From assembly GCA_937873455.1 (NCBI GenBank), contig CALMYG010000168.1, positions 1-64,000 of the forward strand: 64,000 nt of DNA, read 5' to 3'. Shown here one piece after another: positions 46,101 through 54,848 of the stretch. The stretch comes from an uncultured Verrucomicrobiota bacterium. Lineage in GTDB: Bacteria; Verrucomicrobiota; Kiritimatiellia; CAIVKH01. Within the stretch, counting starts at the first letter, position 1; the number at the start of each line of letters is the position of its first letter. A program made the position numbers and the translations under genes. A model generated the notes under the pieces. The model worked only from the letters and a program-made list of their open reading frames with translations, did not search any database and had not been told where the DNA came from.

Positions 46101-49100
46101 CGCCGAACCGGTCGGCGTTTGGACCGCCGTCACCGAGCGCATTTCCGGCGACCCCGACCTCACCGTCCTGAGCGGCGCCAGCATCATCTTCGACGACACC
46201 AACTGGTCCACCTGGCAACCGGTCGTCCTCGCCGCCGCCGACGACCTGGACTTTGTTAACGGTTCCGCCACCTTCCGTTCCGTCCTGCAGGGGACCTCTT
46301 CGCAAACGATTCTCACCGCCACGGAAGTTGAAAACGACCTTGGCGTCGAATTATCGACCAGTCAGCTCGCGGTGCCCGAAGGCGCGTCATCGAATATGTC
46401 CGTTCGCCTCCCGCGCGATCCCGGCGGACCGGTGACCGTCACCATCACCAAAGAAGCGGGCGATCCGGACCTCTCGCTCACGTCCAGCGCCTCCCTTGAT
46501 TTTACCTCCGCCAACTGGTCCAACTGGCAGACCGTCACCTTCGCCGCCATCGCCGACGCCGATGCGGTAAGCGGCGCGGCCTTGTTCAGCTTCGGTGGTG
46601 GCACACTCACCCCGGTGTACCTGCGGGTCACCGAAACCGATCCCGACGATCCGCCCGAAGGCATGATCGGTCCGCCGCGCTCCGACTGGCGTCTCCCCGC
46701 GCTTGATGTCGATGCCTCAGCCAATGCCGCCGCTATTAAAACCGCCCTCACCAACCGATCGGATAGTTCCATGTCAACCGGCGGACAATCCGCCTGGCTC
46801 GCGGTCAATGTCCCTGCCCTCGCCAACCCGGCGATGTTGACGTTTGAAGCCAACACCCTCATTTCCGGTTCCGCTCTTCAATCCTTTAATTCCACCGATG
46901 GACACGACGGTATCTGGGAGCCGATCCCTCTCACCATCTACCAGCCCAACACCGGTCCCAACCGCCTGCAAAAACTCGACATTAATTGGGGCGCCAGCCG
47001 CTGGGTACGCCTCGCCATCACCAACAACAGCCCCGCCGCCTTCACCCTCAGCAGTCTCGGCCTTTACCAACTCGAGCCCGGCGGATGGAACGACTACTGG
47101 GTCATCGCCGGCGCTTCGATTGAAGAATGGTCAATTCGCAACATGACCTTCAAGGGCCTGGTTCAAACGAACTTCGGCTACGACCCCGTCATTTTTAATG
47201 TCGCGTTTGCCGGGTCCACCTCCACGGGAATTTTCAGCCGTCTTGGCGCTGATCTCGGACGCCATCCGCACGCCCGCTTCATCGCGGTCGGAGGCGGCGG
47301 CAACGACATCACCCCCAACCGGCCCTTCCCCGGCGGGGCCGCCGCTTTATCAAACAATATGCGTAATGCGCTAAGCATGATCGTGGCTTCCAACCGAATA
47401 CCCATCCTCGGCCGCCTGACCTTCCGCATCTATTCCACCGAGCCGGTGTGCGACCCGGCGAACGTGCCCGGCAGTGAAACCAACGGCGCCCTGCCCTACG
47501 TCACCGCCATCTACGACCCGCTCACCCAGGAATTTTGCCCGCTGTTTATCGACCCCAACACCGGATTAAACCGGATTGATGCCTACACCCACTTCTTCGA
47601 AAACCAAAACGAATTGTCACCGGATGGTTTGCATCCCAACGCCGCAGGAAATTATTCGCTGAACGTCCTCTGGTCCCAGGGCGCGGGCGCGGTGGTTTAT
47701 TCCACCAACTACGTTCAGCCCATCGCCATCCAGACCAGCACCAGCGTGCTCACCATCGCCGCGGGACAATCCAGCAACGTCTCGGTCCGCCTCGCCGCCG
47801 AACCGTCCGGCGTGGTCACCGCAATCGTCACCCGCACCAGCGGCAATACCAACGTCACCGTGACGGCGGGCGGCACTCTCGTCTTCGACGACACCAACTG
47901 GAATCAAGGACAAACCGTCACCCTCGCCGTCAACCCGGCCAGTACCCTGGAAAGCGCGGTCTTCTCGGTCAGCGGGGCCGGCTTGATCGCCACCACGATC
48001 ACCGTGCATTTGCCCGACACGATTCCGCCCGCCGCCATCGGCAACCTCAGCGCCGGATCACCCACCGCCAACAGCCTCACCCTCACCTGGACCGTGCCCA
48101 CCGATGCCGGATCAGGCAACGCCTCCTACGACATCCGCCGCAGTACCGCGGCCATCAACGCCGGCAATTTCGCCAGCGCGACCGTCGTCGGCGCCCCCGC
48201 GCCCGCCACCCCCGGGACCACCCAGAGCGTCGTCGCCGCCGGTCTAGATGCCAACACCCTCTACTACTTCGCGATGAAGACGATCGATGCCGCCGGCAAC
48301 ACCAGCGACGTCTCCAATGTCGCCTCCGCTTCCACCCTCCCCGCCACCGACGGCCTACTGCACTACGAAGGCTTCGACTACGGCGATCCCGGCGGTACCT
48401 ACAACATGAACTCCGGCTACAACGGCGGCACCGGATGGAACGGGGCCTGGGCCAAGCAATCCGCCGGCGTCGGCGGCGACTACCAGAAAGACATCGCCCT
48501 CACCTACACCTCCGGCGTGCGCACCCTCGTCACCGCCGGCGGCTCCATGCGCCCCGCCAACAACGGCCTCTACTACTACCGCTCGCTCGGGCAGTTTTAC
48601 AGCGGCACCGGCGGCGACCAGACCCTCTGGGTCAGCTTCCTCGCCTACGGCACGCCCAACACCGCGTTCCGCGTCATCGAATTTATCAACAGCTCCAACG
48701 GCGTCACCGCCACCGCCGCCGCCCAGCGCCTCGCGGTTGGCAATAACAACGCCGGTGCCCAGCAGTGGCAGATTGGCGTGGACCGTTATACGGCAAGCAC
48801 CAACTCCGGGGTCGCCATCTCCACCAATGCCGCCACCCCTGATTTCATCCTCCTCAAGATTGAGCTGAAACAAAGCGCCAACGACACCGCCAGAATGTGG
48901 ATCAACCCCGACCTCGCCACCGAACCGACCACCGGCGGTGTCGTCTTCACCCGTACCGGCACCCAGTGGACCTTCGACACCTTCCGCATCACCGTCAACA
49001 GCGCATCCAACCTCGGCCTTGACGAAATCCGTATCGGCGAAGGCTGGTCCGATGTCACCCCCACCACCGGCGGCGGCCCGACGGAGCAATACAACAACGG

Positions 49101-49452
49101 CGTCCCCTATTCCTGGCTCAATTTTTACAACTACGACCCGGCCAACGTCGACGTCAACGCCACCGTCGCCGCGAACGGCGTCAACACCCTCAAACAAGCC
49201 TTTATCGCCGGACTCGACCCCACCAATCCGAATGCCGTGTTTGAAATCGCGAACATGTCCAGCGCAGCCGCCCACAATGTGTTAATCTGGAGCCCGGCCT
49301 CGGGGCGGGTGTATGGCGTTCATTGGTCATCGAATCTGTTGAATGGATTCCAATCCATCGCCACCAACATCCCGGTCGGTGTTTATACGGATTCCGTTCA
49401 TCACCTCGCCCCGCAAAGTTACTACCAGATCAAGGTCGAACTCGCGCCCTGA
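43114..49452 (+). CDS. Giant secreted S15/CocE-type hydrolase fused to an SGNH hydrolase
   Basis: About 2,112 residues with a signal peptide (GRYAVIFLAVWSLAAANA). Residues about 35-310 form a CocE/NonD-type alpha/beta hydrolase with GMRGGSGHGMAAYM (Ser163), a likely Asp near 255 and His287 in GNHQGE. A PepX_C-like beta domain follows to about 560. Several Calx-beta-like repeats begin near residue 570 (PEGGTETFEVWMSG; PEGGTNSFSLTLNRAP; PEGGTNVYFLRLNAEP; PEGASSNMSVRLPRD) and alternate with SGD-type strands. An SGNH domain spans about 1325-1540 with VIAGASIEEWS (Ser1335), GGGGND (1393-1398) and SPDGLHPNAAG (Asp1504, His1507). A fibronectin-III-like domain, a LamG-like domain and the C-terminal YYQIKVELAP module complete it. 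ATG 43114 is chosen because it gives the signal peptide. It is probably a surface esterase or acyl hydrolase on a polymer. Confidence 0.82.
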   Translation: MGRYAVIFLAVWSLAAANAQQWTTNDINGLLSRLPPGAVHRHEMVPMRDGAKLSTHFFLPASNAATNYPVLLMRSAYDHWTGDNRSRHIDLVVNRTDTNNLVYRNTNGYVVVLQDLRGDGDSESGVGFDPRLSLNEINDTYDTIDAIVTNTWCNGRVGMRGGSGHGMAAYMGWLAKHTNLVVALPGNTAPSLYSHWSFENGVRRWIYNWVGTHRKASTPTWPKPALGEYYSNQQWLDVLAAGAVNNPSVLIHDSDRWFNFFLDATFEVFTALQGTTRGHLIMDRGNHQGEIAALPFPWAAPPANRPATPSFFDILDGNAVYTNSPFLDYYVLGDARRGASAAGNFRRLATHWPPPAIPTPWYFHSNGSLSQTAPTSGTDTLSYSYHPTNPVPTVGGNFSYGFTAESGPFNQLVPQLTDRTDILRFESAPFTEPTEITGKLTAELYISTDVEDTTFMVKLIDIYPAEGTNTEYHAILRESAIMARYWDGFDNPQPLTSGAVYRLDIDMSSIAVMIETNHRLAVHITSSSDPAFEVHPNTYSQVMSYASSPTANNTLHLNTNYPSRIILPFYTTNAPTVNTSTSAVGVPEGGTETFEVWMSGPALAPVTLTVARVSGDVDITVQSGASLFFSLEDWATPQIVTLAAAEDADAIEGVATFQITAPGVVPATVIATEIENDVGIVASASSLFVPEGGTNSFSLTLNRAPAHAITVTVSRISGDPVLSVAGAAAFVFTPSDWNTPQTVLIASGQDADDNNDVATFRCDSPDALSVDVTVTQIDNDRTLVASGKLMAWNLDSIPVSIVTQTSAYTVATGLINIPPYASLEPSSNAIPVTSSRAVSSRGHNQATLAGAIATNRYYSWIVAPVIGHDVTITSVSFRTKSDSPIITVLFSSVTGFNAGDELATHPSGLQFTTVDVSTNPAFVNLTAPVEFRVYGYGASSAFTPLNIGNAYTIDNLDDIQVFGDVYQTFAPPVLETSATNLAIPEGGTNVYFLRLNAEPVGVWTAVTERISGDPDLTVLSGASIIFDDTNWSTWQPVVLAAADDLDFVNGSATFRSVLQGTSSQTILTATEVENDLGVELSTSQLAVPEGASSNMSVRLPRDPGGPVTVTITKEAGDPDLSLTSSASLDFTSANWSNWQTVTFAAIADADAVSGAALFSFGGGTLTPVYLRVTETDPDDPPEGMIGPPRSDWRLPALDVDASANAAAIKTALTNRSDSSMSTGGQSAWLAVNVPALANPAMLTFEANTLISGSALQSFNSTDGHDGIWEPIPLTIYQPNTGPNRLQKLDINWGASRWVRLAITNNSPAAFTLSSLGLYQLEPGGWNDYWVIAGASIEEWSIRNMTFKGLVQTNFGYDPVIFNVAFAGSTSTGIFSRLGADLGRHPHARFIAVGGGGNDITPNRPFPGGAAALSNNMRNALSMIVASNRIPILGRLTFRIYSTEPVCDPANVPGSETNGALPYVTAIYDPLTQEFCPLFIDPNTGLNRIDAYTHFFENQNELSPDGLHPNAAGNYSLNVLWSQGAGAVVYSTNYVQPIAIQTSTSVLTIAAGQSSNVSVRLAAEPSGVVTAIVTRTSGNTNVTVTAGGTLVFDDTNWNQGQTVTLAVNPASTLESAVFSVSGAGLIATTITVHLPDTIPPAAIGNLSAGSPTANSLTLTWTVPTDAGSGNASYDIRRSTAAINAGNFASATVVGAPAPATPGTTQSVVAAGLDANTLYYFAMKTIDAAGNTSDVSNVASASTLPATDGLLHYEGFDYGDPGGTYNMNSGYNGGTGWNGAWAKQSAGVGGDYQKDIALTYTSGVRTLVTAGGSMRPANNGLYYYRSLGQFYSGTGGDQTLWVSFLAYGTPNTAFRVIEFINSSNGVTATAAAQRLAVGNNNAGAQQWQIGVDRYTASTNSGVAISTNAATPDFILLKIELKQSANDTARMWINPDLATEPTTGGVVFTRTGTQWTFDTFRITVNSASNLGLDEIRIGEGWSDVTPTTGGGPTEQYNNGVPYSWLNFYNYDPANVDVNATVAANGVNTLKQAFIAGLDPTNPNAVFEIANMSSAAAHNVLIWSPASGRVYGVHWSSNLLNGFQSIATNIPVGVYTDSVHHLAPQSYYQIKVELAP

Positions 49453-49482
49453 GCTGACACAAAGCCACCGCCTTTTCGAAGA

Positions 49483-49616
49483 TGTAGCCGCGTTCGTTGG
49501 AACGCGGATGAGCTTGAGCTGAGCCCGCGAGTGACGCCTCCACGCTCTCACGAGCGCGGCTACGCGGCAGAAACGCATTCCGCCTCCGTAGCCGCGCTCG
49601 TGAGAACGTGGCTGGA
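49483..49616. repeat. Three REP-like palindromes (BIME-like array)
   Basis: GTAGCCGCGTTCGTTGGAACGCGG at 49483, an inverted copy at 49536-49565 (ACGCTCTCACGAGCGCGGCTA), and GTAGCCGCGCTCGTGAGAACGTGG at 49588-49616. Alternating orientation is typical of BIME arrays. They occupy the region just after the giant gene; no gene lies between 49453 and 49686. Confidence 0.82.
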
Positions 49617-49686
49617 GAATTCGTACAGGCTCTTGGGTGCGATTCCACATCCTGACGGATGCGGCCACGGAAATGCTCGAACGGCG

Positions 49687-49905
49687 CTAATCCGCACGCT
49701 CGCCTTTGACGCGCCGGGGGATACGACGCCGTGAGATCGGATGACGATAAATATCCGAGGAATGCTCCGTGTTCATCGCCGGCTTGCCATCATTCGATGC
49801 CACGTCAACCGTGATGACGTCGTCGCAACGCCCCATCGCTTCAGAACCCCGCTCCTGACCAATCCCTGACATCTTGGATAAAACCGTCTTGATAAACTTT
49901 TTCAT
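49687..49905 (-). CDS. Possible small basic protein
   Basis: A frame of 72 codons beginning MKKFIKTVLSKMSGIG and ending HPISRRRIPRRVKGERAD. A perfect TATAAT lies 15 bases before the ATG (complement of 49920-49925), so a near-leaderless transcript is possible, and the Arg-rich tail is unlike random antisense. No family is recognised. The upstream -35 is poor. It could be a nucleic-acid-binding small protein or a chance frame in a region of repeats. Confidence 0.4.
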   Translation of the reverse strand: MKKFIKTVLSKMSGIGQERGSEAMGRCDDVITVDVASNDGKPAMNTEHSSDIYRHPISRRRIPRRVKGERAD

Positions 49906-50031
49906 GCGCCTGCTGCATTATACCGTTGATCCGGTCACCTGTTTATCGGGGTGGCGACGATTGCTCATGAATCCGTTGATGTGAAATCAGATTCCCTCGA
50001 ATCATGATCAGAAACGCGGTATAAAGGAAGT

Positions 50032-51726
50032 ATGCGAGCCGCATCATCCACAAAAAATCCGCCATCGCGTCCCAATATCCTGATCCTGCTCACCGATCAG
50101 CAGCGCTTCGACACCATCGCCGCCGCCGGTTATCCGCACATGATCACCCCGAACCTCGACCGGCTGGTCCGGGAAGGTTGCACCTTCACCCGCGCCTATT
50201 CGCCCAACCCCATCTGCGTTCCCGCCCGGCATTGCCTGCTCACCGGCGCGCCCGCCCACCTTCACGGCTATTTCCAAAATGCCCACGGCCCGATTCGCGA
50301 TCCGCATCTGCCCACCCTGCCCCGCGTGTTCAGCGATCATGGCTACCGCACCGCCTTGATCGGCAAAGGTCACTTTTATCCGCCCACCGAACCGCACGGC
50401 TATCAGGAAACGCACTTGATGGAGGAACTTCCCCGCGCCGTCGAAGAAGATGCCTACCTGCAATTTCTGTCCGGGCGCGGCCACGGCGATCTCCGCAACA
50501 TCCACGGCATCCGGCCCGTCCTCTACCACGAGCCCCAGCCCGCGCTCGTCGCCGAGGATGAACTCGGACCCGCTTGGGTCGGCCAACGCGCCTGCGCTTG
50601 GTTGCGCGACCACGACCGCAAACAGCCCTTTCTTTTGTCCTGCCATTGGATCAAACCCCATCCACCGTGGAACGTTCCGGAATCGAAGGCCGGACTTTAC
50701 GCCAACGCCGACCTCCCCGATCCCATCCCCGGTCGCCGCGAACCGCCGTTCCCGACCGAACCCAGCGATCTCTACGGCGACCACGACACACCCGAGGAAA
50801 AACGAAAAATCCGCGAAGCTTATTTCACCACCATCACCATGGTCGATGAGGCCGTCGGCGGAATTCTCCGCACCCTCGAAGAACAAGGCATCCTCGACGA
50901 TACCATGATCATTTTCTCGTCCGATCATGGCGAAATGCTCCAGGACCGGGGTTATTACCAGAAAATGCTGCCCTTCGAATCCTCGGCCCGCATTCCGTTC
51001 GTCATCCGCTATCCCGCGCACTTCCCCGCCGGAAGCACGCGGGACGACCTCGTTGACCTGATGGACATTTTCCCCACCTGCCTCGACGCCGCCGGCATCG
51101 ACTATCACGACCGCGAAGCAAACCGCCCCTACCGGCTCTTCGGCGGATCGCTCTTGCCGGGCAGCTCGTCGCCGTGGAAGCGCGACCCGGATCACCAGTT
51201 CTGCGACAGCCTGCTCGGTCGCAACCGCTGGGTGATGATGCGCAACCGGCGCTACAAATATATCTGTTTCTTCGGCGGTGGCGCGGAATACCTCTACGAC
51301 ATGGAACGCGATCCGGCCGAGCAATACAACCTCCTCGCCGACGCCGACTATCCGCGCGAAGTCTACGAGGATCTGAAACGCCGCGCCATCAAACACGAAA
51401 TGGAACGGGGTCCCGGCGGCACCGTGCGCGATGATGCCTTTGTGACTCACCCCGGCAACCATCCGCCCTTCGACTGGAACAACAACGACAAGTACCCCCG
51501 CTGGTGTTTCAACAACGTTCAGACCTTTGGCCGGACCGATCGCGAAGCCGAATTGTTTTTAACCGAGTGGGACCGCGTCACCCGCGAATGGCCGCGTGAA
51601 AAAATCAACCGATTCCCCCTGCCCTCCGCCGCCATCGATCTGCTATCCGAAAGCATCCGCCAACTCGGCGGCGACCCGCGCGAAATTCTCAACCGTCTGA
51701 AGCCACCGGCCAAAAACCCGTCATGA
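50032..51726 (+). CDS. Sulfatase (formylglycine type, C-x-P-A-R)
   Basis: A protein of 564 residues that would hydrolyse sulfate esters. PNILILLTDQQRFDTIAAAG supplies the N-terminal metal ligands. The active-site motif is PICVPARHCLLTG, where Cys in CVPAR would become formylglycine; PAR in place of PSR is an accepted variant. GKGHFYP and IIFSSDHGEMLQDRGYY complete the metal and sulfate site. There is no signal peptide, so it is likely cytoplasmic like the first sulfatase. AAGGAAG precedes the ATG and TATAAA lies just upstream. It lies next to the phosphorylase/transporter unit, which suggests action on a sulfated oligosaccharide after import. Exact substrate unknown. Confidence 0.9.
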   Translation: MRAASSTKNPPSRPNILILLTDQQRFDTIAAAGYPHMITPNLDRLVREGCTFTRAYSPNPICVPARHCLLTGAPAHLHGYFQNAHGPIRDPHLPTLPRVFSDHGYRTALIGKGHFYPPTEPHGYQETHLMEELPRAVEEDAYLQFLSGRGHGDLRNIHGIRPVLYHEPQPALVAEDELGPAWVGQRACAWLRDHDRKQPFLLSCHWIKPHPPWNVPESKAGLYANADLPDPIPGRREPPFPTEPSDLYGDHDTPEEKRKIREAYFTTITMVDEAVGGILRTLEEQGILDDTMIIFSSDHGEMLQDRGYYQKMLPFESSARIPFVIRYPAHFPAGSTRDDLVDLMDIFPTCLDAAGIDYHDREANRPYRLFGGSLLPGSSSPWKRDPDHQFCDSLLGRNRWVMMRNRRYKYICFFGGGAEYLYDMERDPAEQYNLLADADYPREVYEDLKRRAIKHEMERGPGGTVRDDAFVTHPGNHPPFDWNNNDKYPRWCFNNVQTFGRTDREAELFLTEWDRVTREWPREKINRFPLPSAAIDLLSESIRQLGGDPREILNRLKPPAKNPS

Positions 51727-51834
51727 CCCTTGCGCAGTTTGCATCCGCAACCAGATGATGGAACCCCGACGTCCCCACCGGGGCATCGCGTCGAGGGCGT
51801 CGCGGCCCCAATATAAACGCTTTCTTGTCTTTTT

Positions 51835-51978
51835 TTATCTTGAAGATAGCAATAGACAAAGAAAACGTGGCGCGAAGTGTTTGCTGGTGGCCTTGATTTC
51901 GATCGGGTGAAGTTTGCCGTCGCGCCGGGCGCTGGCCATCAGGGACAGGGTACGTTTGGTGCTCAAACGTAAACCCAT
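51835..51978 (-). other. Short frame next to the tandem repeats, possible gene remnant
   Basis: A 47-codon frame, MGLRLSTKRTLSLMASARRD then GKLHPIEIKATSKHF, ends at 51835. GKLHPIEIKATS is reminiscent of the C-terminal part of DUF4143/endonuclease-like domains, but the piece is far too short to call. Its first codons form the hairpin TACGTTTG/CAAACGTA and are duplicated in the 171-bp repeats. The rest of the interval from 51727 to 51924 shows no gene. Confidence 0.25.
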
Positions 51979-52437
51979 TCGTTAACATCGTCGTTAACAC
52001 AATCGAAAAGACGATACGCCGCTAAAAATGGGAAATCGTGGCTCCCAGCGACCAGCCTCGTCTATCCCATCACCACGCGGACATCGACGGTCGCACCGGG
52101 CGCTGGCCATCAGGGACAGGGTACGTTTGGTGCTCAAACGTAAACCCATTCGTTAACATCGTCGTTAACACAATCGAAAAGACGATACGCCGCTAAAAAT
52201 GGGAAATCGTGGCTCCCAGCGACCAGCCTCGTCTATCCCATCACCACGCGGACATCGACGGTCGCACCGGGCGCTGGCCATCAGGGACAGGGTACGTTTG
52301 GTGCTCAAACGTAAACCCATTCGTTAACATCGTCGTTAACACAATCGAAAAGACGATACGCCGCTAAAAATGGGAAATCGTGGCTCCCAGCGACCAGCCT
52401 CGTCTATCCCATCACCACACGGACATCGACGGTCGTA
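51925..52437. repeat. Three tandem copies of a 171-bp unit at the 3' end of the phosphorylase gene
   Basis: Units start at 51925, 52096 and 52267 with the text CCGGGCGCTGGCCATCAGGG; the first two look identical over most of their length and the third has a few changes near its end. Each unit holds a hairpin TACGTTTG-GTG-CTCAAACGTA, a CGTTAACATCGTCGTTAAC stretch, and the last codons plus stop of the downstream minus-strand phosphorylase (…VRVVMG-stop). Only the third unit is joined to the gene body. A tandem duplication through short GCGCCCGG homology is the simplest origin. Confidence 0.9.
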
Positions 52438-54848
52438 CCAGGCGCGGCAAGAGGAAGCAGATTATCTTCCACGACGTGGCCATCTACTTCGATACGCTGC
52501 ACGCCACGCGATACGGCATTCGGGTTTTCGACCCGGATGTGATACGTCGCCCCGCGAAACACCCGCGTGGCGGTGAAGCCCGGCCATTCACGCGGCAGGC
52601 AGGGATCCATCCGCAAGCCGTTGTAGTCGGGCTGAATTCCGAGAATGCCCTGGGTGGCCACGACGTACGACCAGGCGGCGGTGCCGGTGAGCCAACTGTT
52701 CTTCGCTTCCCCCGGTGTCGGGGCGTCGCGACCGGCAATCATCTGGGCATAGACATACGGCTCGGCGCGGTAGGTTTCTATCTGGTCCTGTTTCGCCGAT
52801 GGACAAATCGACAGATAATACGCCAGCGCCCGGTCCCCTTCCCCCATCCGGCACCACGCCAGCTGAATCCAGGTGTTGTTGTGGCTGAAAATCCCGGCGT
52901 TTTCCTTGAAGCCCGGCGGATAACTCGATACCTCGCCCAACTCCAGATGGTAGGTTTTATAGGCCGGCTGTTGCAGGATCACCCCGTTGGGGGTGAACAA
53001 GCGCTCGTGAACGCTGGCCAGCGCCTTCCGGGCGCGTCCGTTTTCTTCACCCGCGCCGCCCAGCACACACCACCCCTGACTCTCGATGTAGATTTGTCCT
53101 TCCTCGTTTTCGCGCGAGCCGACCGGCCGGCCCTCGGCATCGTAGGCCCGCCGGTACCATGCGCCATCCCAGGCGTGGGCCTCCACGGCCGCCAGCATCT
53201 CCGCGTAATACCCGCGCACACGCCCGGCTTCAGCCGATTCACCCAGCCAATCATACAACCCGGCCAGATCGCGCGCCGCGTAAAGGAACAAGCCCGCGAT
53301 CATCACCGACTCGGCCTGCGAACCGGCGACATCGCCTGCCGTCTGAAACGACTCGTTGGGCTCCGTGGAAAAACAATTGAGGTTGAGACAATCGTTCCAG
53401 TCGGCATGCCCGATCAACGGCAAGCCATGCGGCCCGCGCTGGCGGAGGGTGTAGGCGATGCTGAGTTCGAGATGATCGCGCAAGGTGGCGGTTTTCTCCG
53501 CGACATCGGCATAGCCGACCTTGGCCTCCAGGATGGTGCGATCCCCGGTCTCCCGGATGTACGCGCAGGTGCTCACGATCAGCCACAAGTGATCGTCATA
53601 AAAATCGCCGCCGATCTCCGCATTGCCTTTTTTGGTCAGAGGTTGGTACTGGTGGTAGCAGGTGCCGTCGCTCAACTGGGTGGCGGCGATGTCGAGGATG
53701 CGCTCGCGGGCCCGCGATGGTATCAGATGCACAAAACCCAGCAGGTCCTGGTTGCTGTCGCGGTAACCCATGCCGCGCCCGATGCCGGTCTCGTAGCCGC
53801 TGGCCGAACGCGAGAGATTAAAAGTTGCCATGCACTGGGCGGGATTCCAGATGTTCACCATGCGTTGAAGATGTTCGTTGGGACAGTCGGCCTGCAGCTT
53901 GCCCAAATGGCCGTCCCACACCTCATGCACCCGGGCCAACGCGGCATCCACCACGCCGGGAGCGGAATACCGGGCCATCAACGCGCGGCCTTTCTCCTTG
54001 TTCATGACCATCGGGCGCTCGAATTTCATCGCGTCCCCCTGGTCGACATAAGCCAGCACAAAAGCAAACGACTCCTCCCCGCCCGGCGCAAGGTCAAGGT
54101 TGATCTGATGCGAACCGATGGGATTCCAACCGCAATAAGAATTGTTCGAGGCTCGTCCCCGCAACGGCGTGGCCGCATCGTGCAGACCATTGTGCACACC
54201 GACAAACGCATCGCGGGCAATATCGAAGCCGTCAATCGCGCGCGTGCACCCGAACAAGGTGTAATGGTTGCGCCGTTCCCGGTATTCGGTCTTGTGGTAG
54301 ATGGCTGAACCTTCGACCTCCACCTCCCCGATCGAATACGTCCGCTGGTAGTTGGTCATATCGTTCAAGGCCTCGAACAGGCAAAACTCCACAAAGGAAA
54401 ACAGCGTGATCGACTTTTTCACCGCGCCGGTATTGCGCACGGTGGTTTTCCAGATTTCGGTGGTTTCGCCGGGAGGGATGAAGAACAAAAGCTCCACTTC
54501 CACGCCATCCTTCGCCCCGAGGATGCGCGAGTAACCGAGCCCGTGGCGGCACTCGAACCGGTCAAGCGGCGTCTTCACCGGCTTCCAACCCGGATTCCAG
54601 ATCGTATCGCCATCGCGCACATACAGGATGCGCCCGTTCACATCCATCGGCATGTTGTTGTACCGGTAGCGGGTCAGCCGGCGCAACTTGGCGTCCTTCC
54701 AAAACGTGTAACCGCCGCCGGTGTGGGTGCAGAGACCAAACAACTCCTCCTGCCCCAGATAATTCAGCCAGGGCAGCGGCGTGTCGGGACGGGTGATCAC
54801 ATATTCGCGGCGCGCATCATCAAAAAATCCGTACGTCGTATTTTCCAT
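52404..54848 (-). CDS. GH94-type glycoside phosphorylase (copy A)
   Basis: A protein of 814 residues of the cellobiose/chitobiose/laminaribiose phosphorylase family, which splits a beta-linked disaccharide with phosphate to give a sugar 1-phosphate and saves ATP. An N-terminal beta-sandwich (YGFFDDARREYVITRPD ...) is followed by an (alpha/alpha)6 barrel with GIGRGMGYRDSNQDLLGF and LIGHADWNDCLNLN, in which the Asp of DWND is the expected general acid. FKENAGIFSHNNTWIQLAW and KNSWLTGTAAWSYVVATQG are phosphate- and sugar-site segments. The sugar specificity cannot be read from sequence. AGGAC precedes the ATG at 54848; an extension to 54902 was rejected. It is divergent from the sugar symporter gene. 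Its 3' end is triplicated. Confidence 0.9.
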   Translation of the reverse strand: MENTTYGFFDDARREYVITRPDTPLPWLNYLGQEELFGLCTHTGGGYTFWKDAKLRRLTRYRYNNMPMDVNGRILYVRDGDTIWNPGWKPVKTPLDRFECRHGLGYSRILGAKDGVEVELLFFIPPGETTEIWKTTVRNTGAVKKSITLFSFVEFCLFEALNDMTNYQRTYSIGEVEVEGSAIYHKTEYRERRNHYTLFGCTRAIDGFDIARDAFVGVHNGLHDAATPLRGRASNNSYCGWNPIGSHQINLDLAPGGEESFAFVLAYVDQGDAMKFERPMVMNKEKGRALMARYSAPGVVDAALARVHEVWDGHLGKLQADCPNEHLQRMVNIWNPAQCMATFNLSRSASGYETGIGRGMGYRDSNQDLLGFVHLIPSRARERILDIAATQLSDGTCYHQYQPLTKKGNAEIGGDFYDDHLWLIVSTCAYIRETGDRTILEAKVGYADVAEKTATLRDHLELSIAYTLRQRGPHGLPLIGHADWNDCLNLNCFSTEPNESFQTAGDVAGSQAESVMIAGLFLYAARDLAGLYDWLGESAEAGRVRGYYAEMLAAVEAHAWDGAWYRRAYDAEGRPVGSRENEEGQIYIESQGWCVLGGAGEENGRARKALASVHERLFTPNGVILQQPAYKTYHLELGEVSSYPPGFKENAGIFSHNNTWIQLAWCRMGEGDRALAYYLSICPSAKQDQIETYRAEPYVYAQMIAGRDAPTPGEAKNSWLTGTAAWSYVVATQGILGIQPDYNGLRMDPCLPREWPGFTATRVFRGATYHIRVENPNAVSRGVQRIEVDGHVVEDNLLPLAAPGTTVDVRVVMG

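Noticed and set aside
50044..51462. Antisense open frame of 472 codons over the second sulfatase
   Set aside because: The sulfatase motif CVPAR and metal ligands are on the plus strand; the antisense product shows no domain.
51835..51978. Remnant of a DUF4143 ATPase gene
   Set aside because: Only about twelve residues (GKLHPIEIKATS) look similar, which is too little to support the call; it is listed only as an unexplained short frame.
52380..54308. Plus-strand open frame of 642 codons opposite phosphorylase copy A
   Set aside because: It is the complement of a recognised GH94 gene and has no start context or known domain.
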